Counted from the first letter of the stretch, positions 1 through 7,897 are shown. The stretch is 52,423 bases of DNA from DASZMX01 sp035551475 (GCA_035551475.1 DASZMX010000074.1:1-52423); one strand, 5' to 3'. The notes: generated from the sequence alone by a model not told the origin. Program-made: numbers and translations.

Positions 1-147
1 TTTGAGCCAATGAATGACGCGCGGCCCGAGCCACCAGCTTAGCAGCAGCGCCGTCACCGCCGCGCCGGCGCTGCGGAAGGTGATGTAGCGAAACATGCGC
101 AAGGGGCCGGTCCACGCCGCCCAACGCGTGTTTTCCGCCGCCGCCAT
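1..147 (-). CDS. mraY: MraY, phospho-N-acetylmuramoyl-pentapeptide transferase (partial, N-terminus only)
   Basis: Only the first 49 codons are inside the window; the gene continues past position 1. MraY is the integral membrane enzyme that moves phospho-MurNAc-pentapeptide from UDP to undecaprenyl phosphate, making lipid I. The visible segment has the family N-terminus: a FRYITFRSAGAA stretch followed by a hydrophobic helix and a GPRVIHWLK end, which matches the first membrane segment and cytoplasmic turn of MraY. The ATG at 147 lies 28 nt after the murF stop, the standard murF-mraY order of the division and cell-wall cluster. A short inverted repeat (ATACT...AGTAT) lies in that gap. Identification rests on the short N-terminus plus gene order. 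Confidence 0.85.
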   Translation of the reverse strand, partial: MAAAENTRWAAWTGPLRMFRYITFRSAGAAVTALLLSWWLGPRVIHWLK

Positions 148-175
148 TGCATACTGTGTCAAATAGTATAACACG

Positions 176-1570
176 TCAGTGTTGGCTTCCGTCCGGGCGT
201 CCAAAAACTTCGATGATGCGTTCCAGCCGCATGGCGCGAGAGGCCTTGACCAGCACCAGGTCTCCCGGTCGCGCATAGTCCCGCACCGCTTGCGCGGCCG
301 CTTCCACTTCCGCCAGTTCCACCACGCCGGTCAACCCGCCGCGCCGCGCGGCCGCCGCGATGTCCCCCGCTCGCACGCCCACCGCAAAAAGTTTGTCGAG
401 GCGGGCTTCCGCCGCGCGCTGTCCGACTTCCGCATGGGCTGCCGCCGCGCCTTCGCCCAACTCCGCCATGTCGCCCAAGGCCGCCACGCGCCGTCCGGCG
501 CAGGGCAGGTCGCACAGCGCCTGCAAGGCGGCGAGCATGGAATCCGCGTTGGCGTTGTAGGCGTCCGCCAGCAGGCGCACGCCCGAAAGCGTCAATAATT
601 GCATGCGCCATTTCGCCGGCGCGCACGCCGCGAGGCCGCGCGTGATCTGGCCCCGTTCCAAGCCCAGCTCCGCCGCCACCGCCACGGCCAGCGCGGCGTT
701 GACCGCCTGGTGCCGCCCCAATAATTGAATCCGATAATCGCCATCCCATTCCGCGCGCGGCGTGCGCAGGCGGAAGGTTGTGCCCAACTCGTCCACATGG
801 ATGCCGGCCACCCGAAATTCGTTGTGTTCGCCTGTGCCCACGCGCACGACCCGTGCGGACGTTCGCGCCGCAATGGCCTCGGCCCACGCGCTGTCGCCGG
901 GCAGAAAGAGCGCCCCGTTTTTGGGCAACGCCTCAGCCATCGCGCCTTCTTCCTGGGCGACGCCCGCGAGATCGCCAAAAAATTCCAAATGTTCGCGCCC
1001 GATGCTGGTTATCACCCCGTAGCACGGCTGAATCCATTGCAATAACGGCGCCAATTCACCTGGATGATTGGTGCCGGTTTCCAAAACCGCCGCCTGATGC
1101 GCGCTTTCCAATCGCAACAGCGTCAAAGGGACGCCGACGTCGTTGTTGAAACTCGCTTCGCTCCACAACGTCGGTTTTTTCTGGCGCAAAACCGAAGCGA
1201 TCAATTCTTTCGTTGTGGTTTTTCCGTTCGAGCCGCCCACCGCCACGATGGGCAAATCGAAATCGCGCCGATAACGCGCGCTCAAGCGCCCCAGCGCACG
1301 CCTGGTGTTTTCCACCACGATGACCGGGCAGCCCGCAAAGTCCGCCGGCAATTTGCCGCGTTCCGCCACCACTGCCGCCACCCCGCGCTTGGCGACCTCC
1401 GCGAGAAACCGATGCGCGTCGAACCGCTCCCCGGCGAGCGCCACGAATAAATCACCTGGCTCGGCTTGGCGCGAATCGGTGCAAATCCGCCGCGCCAACG
1501 CGTCGGCCGCGCCGCCGCGCACTTCTCCCTGCATCGCCTCCGCCACATATTTTAAAGTCCGCGGTTCCAT
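176..1570 (-). CDS. murF: MurF, UDP-MurNAc-tripeptide--D-alanyl-D-alanine ligase
   Basis: Cytoplasmic Mur ligase that adds D-Ala-D-Ala to the UDP-MurNAc tripeptide using ATP, the last soluble step of peptidoglycan precursor synthesis. The 464-residue protein has the three-part Mur layout: an N-terminal substrate domain with a CTDSRQ motif, a central ATPase domain with GSNGKTTTK around residues 113-121 and a later ETGTNHPGE segment, and a C-terminal ligase domain with DAYNANADSM and ALGDMAELG motifs typical of MurF. The open frame extends far upstream into ftsI, but the ATG at 1570 (MEPRTLKYVAEAM) gives the normal family N-terminus and follows the ftsI stop by 8 nt. It therefore directly follows ftsI, where murE would normally sit. 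Confidence 0.96.
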   Translation of the reverse strand: MEPRTLKYVAEAMQGEVRGGAADALARRICTDSRQAEPGDLFVALAGERFDAHRFLAEVAKRGVAAVVAERGKLPADFAGCPVIVVENTRRALGRLSARYRRDFDLPIVAVGGSNGKTTTKELIASVLRQKKPTLWSEASFNNDVGVPLTLLRLESAHQAAVLETGTNHPGELAPLLQWIQPCYGVITSIGREHLEFFGDLAGVAQEEGAMAEALPKNGALFLPGDSAWAEAIAARTSARVVRVGTGEHNEFRVAGIHVDELGTTFRLRTPRAEWDGDYRIQLLGRHQAVNAALAVAVAAELGLERGQITRGLAACAPAKWRMQLLTLSGVRLLADAYNANADSMLAALQALCDLPCAGRRVAALGDMAELGEGAAAAHAEVGQRAAEARLDKLFAVGVRAGDIAAAARRGGLTGVVELAEVEAAAQAVRDYARPGDLVLVKASRAMRLERIIEVFGRPDGSQH

Positions 1571-1578
1571 ATCCTCAC

Positions 1579-3417
1579 TCACTTTGCCACCGACGCCGTC
1601 AATGTTTGTGTCACCGGCGGGGGCAATTCCACGTCCGGTTTCAAGTTCAAATAGTTCGCCGCGCGTTCCGCAATCGCATGGAACACCGGCGCCGAAACCT
1701 TGCCACCGTAATGGCCATCCTTCGGATCGTCCATGACGACCGAGATGCATATTTCCGGGTTGTCCGCGGGGAAAAAGCCAATGAAGCTCGAGAAAAATTT
1801 TTGCACATACTGGCCGTGCTCGACTTTTTGCGCGGTGCCGGTTTTTCCCGCCACGGTGTAATGGTCGAGGTGCGCCTCCACCGCCGTGCCGTCCGCGGTC
1901 GGCACGGTTTTCAAGGCGGTGACCATATCTTTGATGGCTGGCAGGCCCGCCACTGTCCGCATGGCCTGCGGTTCGTATTGCACCAGCGTTTTGCCATCGG
2001 CATCTTCGATCCGGCTGACCAGCATCGGCCGCATTAATTGGCCTTTGTTGGCAATGGCGCTCATGGCCATCACCATTTGCAGCGGCGTGACGGCGATGCC
2101 CTGGCCCATGGGAATTTGCGCGATGGAAACTTTCGACCAATTCGTCACCGCATGCACGATCCCGGGCTCTTCGCCTGGCAGCGGAATCCCGGTGCGCCGG
2201 CCAAAGCCAAAGTCATGGATGTAGTCATACAGCCGCTCCTGCCCGAGCCGCAGCCCCACTTTGGCTGCGCCGATATTGGAAGATTTGGTGATGATCCGTT
2301 GCACGGTCAAGAGCCCGTACGGCTCGTGGTCGTGCAGGACGCGGCCCGCGAATGCGAAATGTCCATTCTCGCAATCGAATACATCGTTGAGCGTGACCAC
2401 CCCCTCGTTCAAACCCGCCGTGATGACGACCACTTTGAAGGTGGAGCCCGGCTCCGCCACATCCGCGATCATGCGATTGCGCAAATCCTCCGCCGGAAAC
2501 GAGCCGGCGGCGTTCGGGTCGAACGTCGGACGCGTCGCCATCGCCAAAATTTCGCCGGTGCGCGGACGGGTGATGATGCAGGAAATGCTCTTGGGCGAAT
2601 GTTTTTTAATAGCCTCCCCCAGCTCGCTCTCTGCGATGTTTTGCAATCCCGCATCGAGCGTCAAGACGACGTTCAAGCCGTCGCGCGGCTCGACATCCTG
2701 GTCGCGGTAGGCCACCAGTTCGCGCTGGCGCTTGTCCATTTCCGTCCGCCGCCAGCCGTGCACGCCCGCCAATTTCGAATTGAAAGCGTACTCAATTCCT
2801 TGCAAGCCCGTCTGGTCTTCATCGTTCGCCACGAACCCCACCACTTGCGCTGCCAGCTCGTGGTTCGGGTAAAACCGAATCTGGTCATCCTCCGCAAAAA
2901 TCGCCTTGGTGCGCAGGTTCCGATAAAACATGCGCTCGGACGGCTTCAATTCCTTTTCGTTCACGCCCGCGCACGCCTGGGCCATGGCGGCCTTGATTTT
3001 TTCCCAATCATCGACCGAGGCTTTGCGCTTGAGAACGATATATTTGACTAAATTGGTCCGCCCATTTTCCACCTGCCAGCGCGGGGTCAGCCGGTCGGCC
3101 ACGTAGGCTTCATTGGTTTGCAGCAAGGGCGCAAGCAGGCGCGCCACGTCCCCGGAGCAACGCCCGAGCAGGGAAGGATCGGCGCAAATGGTTTTGGCAG
3201 GAACGCTGGTGGCCAGAAGATTGCCGCGAATATCCATGATCTGGCCGCGCATCGGCGCGCGCGCAATCGTGCGGACGGTGTTGCGCTCGCCCAGCGATTT
3301 CAATTCCTCGTGCCGGAAGGCCTGCAAATCCACCAGCCGCCCCGCCAGCGCGCACAGGCCCAAACCCAACAGCGCGGTCAGGAAGTAGAGTTTGCGAATT
3401 TGGGCGGCGGCGATCAT
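1579..3417 (-). CDS. ftsI: FtsI/PBP3-type peptidoglycan D,D-transpeptidase (class B penicillin-binding protein)
   Basis: Septal cross-linking transpeptidase of the divisome, anchored in the inner membrane with its catalytic domain in the periplasm. The 612-residue protein has one N-terminal transmembrane helix (about residues 9-28), a PBP dimer domain, and a transpeptidase domain with all three active-site motifs: STFK with the acyl-enzyme serine near residue 325, an SSN motif in KSSNIGAAKVG, and KTG near 525-527 (AGKTGTAQK). Length and layout are normal. It sits between ftsL and murF and is probably co-transcribed from the mraZ promoter. FtsI is favoured over a SpoVD-type protein because no C-terminal PASTA repeats are present. 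Confidence 0.95.
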   Translation of the reverse strand: MIAAAQIRKLYFLTALLGLGLCALAGRLVDLQAFRHEELKSLGERNTVRTIARAPMRGQIMDIRGNLLATSVPAKTICADPSLLGRCSGDVARLLAPLLQTNEAYVADRLTPRWQVENGRTNLVKYIVLKRKASVDDWEKIKAAMAQACAGVNEKELKPSERMFYRNLRTKAIFAEDDQIRFYPNHELAAQVVGFVANDEDQTGLQGIEYAFNSKLAGVHGWRRTEMDKRQRELVAYRDQDVEPRDGLNVVLTLDAGLQNIAESELGEAIKKHSPKSISCIITRPRTGEILAMATRPTFDPNAAGSFPAEDLRNRMIADVAEPGSTFKVVVITAGLNEGVVTLNDVFDCENGHFAFAGRVLHDHEPYGLLTVQRIITKSSNIGAAKVGLRLGQERLYDYIHDFGFGRRTGIPLPGEEPGIVHAVTNWSKVSIAQIPMGQGIAVTPLQMVMAMSAIANKGQLMRPMLVSRIEDADGKTLVQYEPQAMRTVAGLPAIKDMVTALKTVPTADGTAVEAHLDHYTVAGKTGTAQKVEHGQYVQKFFSSFIGFFPADNPEICISVVMDDPKDGHYGGKVSAPVFHAIAERAANYLNLKPDVELPPPVTQTLTASVAK

Positions 3418-3487
3418 TGGCTTGCCATCGGCCTACCCCCGGCGCGGTTCGGTTCCTCCTCCGAACACGCGCCGGCGGCGGCCAAAA

Positions 3488-3865
3488 TTATTCGTTATGC
3501 ATCCCAGCGGACACCAAAGCCTGGCGGCGTTCGGCGCCGGCGGGATCGGTGTCCTCCAGGGAAATGATTTGCGTCAGGGCAGGGGGGCCCAGCTCCAGCC
3601 GCAGTTTTCGCACGCGCGCATCCAGGGCGACCGGCGAGCATAGCTGTGACAACTGGTCGCGCCGCAGCCGGTTCGCCTGCTCCAGGTCGGCCAGCCGGAT
3701 TTCCCGCTCCTTGATCTGGCGCCCGAGAATGCTGATCTGGTTTTTATACCACACGTAACCCACGCCGAGCATCGCGAACAGCGCGCACAAGGTCACCGCC
3801 ATCAGCGCCGGCCCCAGCCGCACTGACGATTCCTGTTTTCTATTTTTGGTCGTGGCCCAAAACAT
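3488..3865 (-). CDS. ftsL: FtsL-like septum protein
   Basis: A small bitopic membrane protein of 125 residues in the position of ftsL between rsmH and ftsI. It has a short charged cytoplasmic N-terminus, one transmembrane helix at about residues 17-40, and then a charged heptad-like stretch (about 41-75) compatible with the periplasmic coiled coil through which FtsL pairs with FtsB and FtsQ. FtsL proteins diverge greatly in sequence, so the call depends on topology, size and position more than on motifs. The start at 3865 lies 18 nt after the rsmH stop, and 70 nt separate its stop from ftsI. The residues after the coiled coil look disordered. Confidence 0.8.
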   Translation of the reverse strand: MFWATTKNRKQESSVRLGPALMAVTLCALFAMLGVGYVWYKNQISILGRQIKEREIRLADLEQANRLRRDQLSQLCSPVALDARVRKLRLELGPPALTQIISLEDTDPAGAERRQALVSAGMHNE

Positions 3866-3883
3866 TTGCCGTGCCTTCTGCTT

Positions 3884-4807
3884 TTACAATTTTTCCATGC
3901 ACCTTAACTGCGCGCTCCGGCTGCGCGGATTGGCTTGCAATTCCGCTGGCCCGGGCGCGACGGCCTTCCGCGTCACCCATTTCACCTGCGCCGGGCGGGG
4001 CTTCCTGAGTTCAGGAATGTCCCCTCCCGGCGCCGGCTCATAATCGCGGGCCAGGCGGCGGCCGTAATCCTTGACCACTCTGTCCTCCAACGAGTGGAAA
4101 CTGATCACCGCCAATCTGCCGCCCGGCCGCAAAATGCTCAAAGCCGCGTCCAACCCGCGTCTCACCGACCCGATCTCATCGTTCACGGCGATCCGCAGCG
4201 CCTGGAACACTTTTGTGGCCGGATGCGTTTTTTTTCCGGCCCGCGGCGAAACGCGCTCAATCAATTCCGCCAACTGTCGTGTCCGCTCGAACGGCTGCGC
4301 CGCCCGATCCGCTGCAATCGCCCGCGCGATTCTCCGTGAATTCTCTTCCCCGCCGTATTCCCAAAAAATATTCGCCAAACTCTCGGCGTCCGTCTCCTGC
4401 AACAGGCGCGCCGCCGTCAGCTCCTGGCGCTGGTCGGCCCGCATATCGAGCGGTCCATCCTGCATAAAACTGAATCCCCGCTCCGCCACATCGAGCTGGG
4501 GCGAACTCACTCCCAAATCGAGCAGGACGCCGTCACAACTCCCCGGTTCCACCCACAAACCCATGTCCGCGAAATTCCCGCGCCGCAGCTCAAAGCGACC
4601 GGAGAATTCGGCCAAGCGCTCTTGGCACGCTGCGACTGCGGCGCCATCCCGATCGAGCCCAAACAGCCATCCAGTCGGAGCGCTCTTCCTCAGAATTTCC
4701 GCGGCGTGACCACCCCCACCCGCTGTTCCGTCCACGTACCGTCCCCCCGGTTTGGGTTGGAGGACTGTGATGACCTCCTGCAACAGGACTGGTATGTGAC
4801 TGAACAT
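3884..4807 (-). CDS. rsmH: RsmH (MraW), 16S rRNA cytosine-1402 N4-methyltransferase
   Basis: SAM-dependent methyltransferase that modifies C1402 in the decoding centre of 16S rRNA. The 307-residue protein begins with the family signature HIPVLLQEV and then the SAM-binding loop YVDGTAGGGGHA at about residues 23-34. LLDLGVSSPQLD, the FSFMQDGPLDMR motif, an FQALRIAVNDE segment and a VISFHSLEDRVVK segment are all standard RsmH landmarks. Length is normal. It lies in the conserved position upstream of ftsL, 18 nt after the unknown gene that separates it from mraZ. Confidence 0.97.
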   Translation of the reverse strand: MFSHIPVLLQEVITVLQPKPGGRYVDGTAGGGGHAAEILRKSAPTGWLFGLDRDGAAVAACQERLAEFSGRFELRRGNFADMGLWVEPGSCDGVLLDLGVSSPQLDVAERGFSFMQDGPLDMRADQRQELTAARLLQETDAESLANIFWEYGGEENSRRIARAIAADRAAQPFERTRQLAELIERVSPRAGKKTHPATKVFQALRIAVNDEIGSVRRGLDAALSILRPGGRLAVISFHSLEDRVVKDYGRRLARDYEPAPGGDIPELRKPRPAQVKWVTRKAVAPGPAELQANPRSRSAQLRCMEKL

Positions 4808-4825
4808 TTTGTTTTTCCATGGCCG

Positions 4826-5386
4826 TCAGTGCGTTGACACTGCCTCCTCGGCGAGAGTGGCGCGCCGGGCTTGCGCAGTCGCAAAAGGGTTGAACCCTTT
4901 CGGCGCCCGCGGTTGTCTCACCTCCAGATCGTCGTCACTCAAATCATTGCGCAGCGGCGCCACGCGGTCCAAAGCCAGCTCGGTTTGCACAGAGGTGACC
5001 TTCGTCACCCGCCGTTTTCCCGTGATCCGCTCCAGCAACAGCCGCCAGATGCCGGCCTTGCTGTCCCGCCGCGCCGTCGGCATGGGAGCGGGCGCCGTGG
5101 GAATTTCGACGGTCGCAGGGCTGGCCGAGTCTTTTTTCAGGACTGGCAGGTTTTCCTCCACCGTCGGCGCGGCTTCAAAGGTCACCGCAATTTTCTCCTG
5201 GCCCACGTTGCCGGTCACGCATTCCGCCGGGTGGGCTACGATGGGGGGGACGGAGTGGGAGGGCTTCGCGCGCTCCATCGTTTTGCCTTCGAAGCGCGGC
5301 ACGCCGTTTTTCATCACCTTGTAACAATTGCGGTCGCTCATGCCGCGAATCGTGTGGCCTTTGGTCAATAAAGTAAGTGGTGTCAT
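4826..5386 (-). CDS. Uncharacterised protein encoded between mraZ and rsmH
   Basis: No known domain is recognised. The chosen ATG at 5386 gives 186 residues (MTPLTLLTKG...) and lies 2 nt beyond the mraZ stop; the open frame runs further upstream, but that part only overlaps mraZ. The protein has no signal peptide or obvious membrane helix. It has a short N-terminal basic and aromatic patch, a Pro/Ala/Thr-rich middle that looks disordered, a basic cluster (ITGKRRVTK, roughly residues 125-133) and an acidic segment RNDLSDDDLEV near the C-terminus. Tight coupling to mraZ and to rsmH (18 nt) implies co-expression with the division cluster. A gene here is absent from the textbook mraZ-rsmH order, so it may be lineage-specific. 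No function is proposed. Confidence 0.8.
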   Translation of the reverse strand: MTPLTLLTKGHTIRGMSDRNCYKVMKNGVPRFEGKTMERAKPSHSVPPIVAHPAECVTGNVGQEKIAVTFEAAPTVEENLPVLKKDSASPATVEIPTAPAPMPTARRDSKAGIWRLLLERITGKRRVTKVTSVQTELALDRVAPLRNDLSDDDLEVRQPRAPKGFNPFATAQARRATLAEEAVSTH

Positions 5387-5388
5387 CG

Positions 5389-5844
5389 TCACTCCATCAA
5401 TCGCATCGCCTCGGCCATCACGGCGTTGTCCAGCGCCTCGACCTTGGCATATCTTTCGGGACTCCAAATCTCAAAACGGTCCAACATTCCCACGAACACC
5501 GCATCGTTCGTGATGTCCGCCGCCGCGGTCATGTCCTGCGGGATCGCAATGCGGCCCGCGTTATCGACCGACACCGTCACCGACAGGCTGCCGATGCGCC
5601 TTTTCAGAACACCTTTTGCGGCGCCATCCGGCATCTCGTCCAATTTCTGCCGCAACTTGGTCATCCGCGCCGGCGTCAAGACGCGCAAACACGTCCCAGC
5701 CTGGTGCTGCTGCCAGATTACCAAGTGAAAATCCTCGCTCTTGCCCGAACGCCAGCGATGCGGCACGGGCACCCGGCGTTTTTCGTCCAGGCGCTGGCGG
5801 TAAACCGCATCATACGTGACTTCCTGTTTGGCGCCGTCGGACAT
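5389..5844 (-). CDS. mraZ: MraZ, AbrB-fold transcriptional regulator of the division cluster
   Basis: DNA-binding regulator that in other bacteria binds repeats in its own promoter and controls the mra/dcw operon. It has two SpoVT/AbrB-like half-domains: the first around YRQRLDEKRRVPVP, the second around VDNAGRIAIPQDM followed by DRFEIWSPERY. The ATG at 5844 gives 151 residues, the usual MraZ size, with the first motif about 13 residues in. A TTG at 5910 would extend the frame to 173 residues, but it falls inside the proposed operator and close to the proposed transcription start, so I prefer 5844 although no strong ribosome binding site precedes it. First gene of the cluster; the next gene starts 2 nt after its stop. 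Confidence 0.93.
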   Translation of the reverse strand: MSDGAKQEVTYDAVYRQRLDEKRRVPVPHRWRSGKSEDFHLVIWQQHQAGTCLRVLTPARMTKLRQKLDEMPDGAAKGVLKRRIGSLSVTVSVDNAGRIAIPQDMTAAADITNDAVFVGMLDRFEIWSPERYAKVEALDNAVMAEAMRLME

Positions 5845-5904
5845 CGGAAAATTCCATTCAAATTGAGCAATCGGCTGTTCATTTTGGGACTCAATACCAT
5901 CGAC

Positions 5905-5940
5905 TCCCAACTACCTCCACTTTTTACCCCTTTCTCCCCC
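5905..5940 (-). promoter_or_regulatory. Candidate MraZ operator: four G-rich boxes with 10-bp period
   Basis: Read on the minus strand, four 5-mers recur at exact 10-nt steps: GGGGA (5939-5935), GGGTA (5929-5925), TGGAG (5919-5915) and TGGGA (5909-5905), separated by 5-nt spacers. MraZ from other bacteria is known to bind direct repeats of the TGGGN type with this spacing upstream of mraZ. The location just before the mraZ start fits autoregulation. The periodicity is seen directly; binding is inferred from the family. Confidence 0.55.
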
Positions 5941-5950
5941 GGAGCGTCAA
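5921..5950 (-). promoter_or_regulatory. Possible mraZ promoter
   Basis: Minus strand: a TTGACG -35-like hexamer at 5950-5945, 18 nt, then a TAAAAA -10-like hexamer at 5926-5921. It would start transcription near 5914 and is overlapped by the proposed MraZ boxes. The -10 match is weak, so this is tentative. Confidence 0.35.
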
Positions 5951-5958
5951 CAGAAATC

Positions 5959-5987
5959 TTGACAGAAGTTATTCACAATGTTATTCA
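5959..5987 (+). promoter_or_regulatory. Possible promoter of the outer-membrane protein gene, overlapping DnaA-like boxes
   Basis: A perfect TTGACA at 5959-5964 is followed after 17 nt by TATTCA at 5982-5987, giving a leader of roughly 160 nt before the GTG at 6158. One DnaA-box-like site lies in the spacer and the other covers the -10, so occupancy of those sites would be expected to block this promoter. The hexamers are visible; function is inferred. Confidence 0.42.
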
Positions 5988-5989
5988 CA
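5969..5989 (+). promoter_or_regulatory. Two tandem DnaA-box-like 9-mers
   Basis: TTATTCACA occurs twice in direct orientation, at 5969-5977 and 5981-5989 (12-nt period). Both copies match the classical DnaA box TTATNCACA exactly. They lie in the divergent region between mraZ and the outer-membrane protein gene. No dnaA or dnaN gene and no AT-rich unwinding region are nearby, so a regulatory role is more likely than an origin. Confidence 0.45.
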
Positions 5990-6157
5990 GCCTCTTCCGG
6001 TTTTCCAGCGCAAATTATCACGGCGGTGGCCGTTTGTTTGACACCATTTTTCACCACTGTGTCATTGTCCGGTTCAGTGATTGCCCGATGCCTCAAGCTG
6101 GGTCGCCCCCACCCGGCGCTACTTGCGTCACGGGGGCCGTTCTGCGTAGATTTGCTC

Positions 6158-7381
6158 GTGCGAAAATTTATTTGTCTGCTGACGGGTTTGGCTGCAATGC
6201 AGTGGACAGCGTGGGACGCCTCCGCCCAAATCGACCCGGAAAAACGGTCGCTGGTGGAGATGGGCTATAACCAGCCGTTCAAGGGTTCGGCTCCACTCGC
6301 CGGTTATGCCTATCTCTATTTGAATGAGCCCGATTATCTCGGCACCAATATCACTCTGCGCCTGGCTATCGCGCCGGTGTACTTGGATTCTGAAGTGGGT
6401 TTTCGCCATTTGCTCGGGCCCAACACCGACCTGGCTTTCGGTCTGGCGGGGGGCGGTTTTGCGGATGATTATTACGAAATACATCGGGGCCAATACCTGC
6501 GCGACCAATCCTTTCTCGGCCATGCCGCCGAAACCACTGTTTCGCTGTATCATTTGTTCAATCCCACCGACCGCGTCCCGCTGAACGGCATCCTGCGCGT
6601 GCAGGAGCATTATTCGTTTTTCGGGCGCGACGACACGTCGCCGAATTTTGCGCTGCCGAAGGACCATTCCTCCGTGAATATCCGCACCGGGCTGCGCTGG
6701 GGCGGGCGCGCTCCGGTTTTGCATCCTGATCTGGCCTTCGAGCTGGCCGCGTGGAATGAAACGCAATTCCGCACACCCGCCGGCGCCTACGGCTACAATG
6801 GCGACCGCACCGTGGAGGCGTTCTCGGATTTTTACTGGGGCCGCGCGCTGCTGATTTACACCTTTCCCACCACCAAGCAGACGATGAGTGTTAGTTTGAC
6901 AGCCGGTTCGGGCGTGCATCTGGACCGTTTCGACGCCTATCGCATGGGCGGCGATTTGCCGCTCGCGTCCGAATATCCGCTCGTGCTGCCCGGTTATTTT
7001 TACCAGGAGTTAAGCGCCCGGGATTTCGCGGCCTTCACGGCGGAGTACACCATCCCGCTCGGGCCAAAAGGCCGTTGGTCGCTCACCCCCATCGCGACAG
7101 CGGCCAAGGTGGATTATTTGCCCGGCCTCGAGCAAAGCGGCCATTTCAATTCCGGCGCCGGCCTCACCCTCGGCTACCGCTCCAAATCGGGCATGTGGAA
7201 CACCACCGTGACATATGGCTACGGGTTCCAAGCCATCCGCTCCGACGGCCGCGGCGGCCAAAGCCTGGCCGTCATGTGTCAAATCGATCTTGGCGTGCGC
7301 CCCGGACGCAGCACTTACAATCCCGGCGCCGCGCCTTACCAGCCGCCCTCCGTCTTCCGCTTCCTGCGCAACCTTTTCTGA
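6158..7381 (+). CDS. Predicted outer-membrane beta-barrel protein, function unknown
   Basis: The GTG at 6158 is chosen because it starts a clear signal peptide: a VRKF basic start, a hydrophobic core and an ASA cleavage site before QIDPEKRS at about residue 23. The frame is open back to an ATG at 5978, but that 60-residue extension shows no family features and contains the DnaA-like sites. The mature part, about 380 residues, is rich in alternating aromatic/polar strands (GYAYLYLNEPDYLG, LIYTFPTT, VTYGYGFQ), Gly and Tyr, as in outer-membrane barrels. A segment around GSGVHLDRFDAYRMGGDLP resembles the C-terminal barrel region of Omp85/surface-antigen proteins, but no POTRA domains are present. 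The protein does not end in the usual aromatic strand; about 20 Pro-rich residues follow. Divergent from mraZ. Confidence 0.7.
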   Translation: MRKFICLLTGLAAMQWTAWDASAQIDPEKRSLVEMGYNQPFKGSAPLAGYAYLYLNEPDYLGTNITLRLAIAPVYLDSEVGFRHLLGPNTDLAFGLAGGGFADDYYEIHRGQYLRDQSFLGHAAETTVSLYHLFNPTDRVPLNGILRVQEHYSFFGRDDTSPNFALPKDHSSVNIRTGLRWGGRAPVLHPDLAFELAAWNETQFRTPAGAYGYNGDRTVEAFSDFYWGRALLIYTFPTTKQTMSVSLTAGSGVHLDRFDAYRMGGDLPLASEYPLVLPGYFYQELSARDFAAFTAEYTIPLGPKGRWSLTPIATAAKVDYLPGLEQSGHFNSGAGLTLGYRSKSGMWNTTVTYGYGFQAIRSDGRGGQSLAVMCQIDLGVRPGRSTYNPGAAPYQPPSVFRFLRNLF

Positions 7382-7394
7382 TCGGAATGAAGTA

Positions 7395-7479
7395 ATCTGG
7401 AACTCATAAAATCAGGAAAAAGACAGGGGAAAATTGGGAATGCTTTTTTTCCTGAGTTCATAATTTCCAGATAGCAAAT
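7395..7479 (+). repeat. Palindromic repeat element, copy A
   Basis: About 78 nt with imperfect terminal inverted repeats (ATCTGGAA at 7395 against TTCCAGAT ending at 7472) and a central stem TCAGGAAAAA / TTTTTCCTGA. Copy B at 7898-7972 matches it almost base for base from CAGGAAAA to AGCAAAT, in the same orientation. Copy A begins 14 nt after the stop of the outer-membrane protein gene. Such elements may act as 3'-end hairpins or be small non-autonomous mobile palindromes. No transposase is nearby. Confidence 0.8.
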
Positions 7480-7580
7480 CAATTCGAGGCGGGCCTGCCG
7501 CGGGGAAAATTGAAACGGTTTTCGCATTATAGCTCAGTCGTGGAGCAATTGCGTTGGAACAATTTTTGGCATAAAGCTGA

Positions 7581-7895
7581 GTGGTGCCAGCACATCCTCC
7601 GAGAGGAAACAGCACAAAAAAACGTGAACAACTGTCGAGGCGGAGGCAGGAATTGCGACACGCGATCCATACGAAGTCACCAGACAAACACGTAGCCAAG
7701 ACCGTGGAGAAGTTGAGGCTGGCGCAGCTTTCCTTATTGAAGGCGGAGCTTTACTGGGAGCGGGCGACGGCGTTGCGAGATTTTCAAGTCACCGAGCTTT
7801 CTCCCGCCGCGCGAAAGCACATTGCCAGCCTTGAAGAACAGGTGAGGAGGTGGGAGTCGATGAATGTTCAGGAAATAATTCGTGAAGAATACTGA
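7581..7895 (+). CDS. Small hypothetical protein, helical and charged
   Basis: A 104-residue open frame from a GTG at 7581; later in-frame starts are possible. I do not recognise the family. The sequence is very rich in Arg, Lys, Glu, Gln and Leu, with a long amphipathic region (VEKLRLAQLSLLKAELYWERA, split here as VEKLRLAQLSLL then KAELYWERA) and a C-terminal LEEQVRRWESMNVQEIIREEY end, suggesting a coiled or helical bundle without signal peptide or membrane segment. It lies wholly between the two repeat copies, and its stop is 2 nt before copy B. The N-terminal 25 residues look less protein-like than the rest, so the true start may be later. Moderate confidence that it is expressed. Confidence 0.5.
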   Translation: MVPAHPPRGNSTKKREQLSRRRQELRHAIHTKSPDKHVAKTVEKLRLAQLSLLKAELYWERATALRDFQVTELSPAARKHIASLEEQVRRWESMNVQEIIREEY

Positions 7896-7897
7896 AG

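Noticed and set aside
5969..5989. Replication origin at the DnaA-like boxes
   Set aside because: Only two boxes, no dnaA/dnaN/gyrB nearby and no AT-rich unwinding region.
7526..7600. tRNA-like stretch (TAGCTCAGTCGTGGAGC with a plausible D-arm stem)
   Set aside because: The D loop lacks the conserved GG, the next stem has an 8-nt loop, and there is no T-arm GTTCRA or acceptor pairing.
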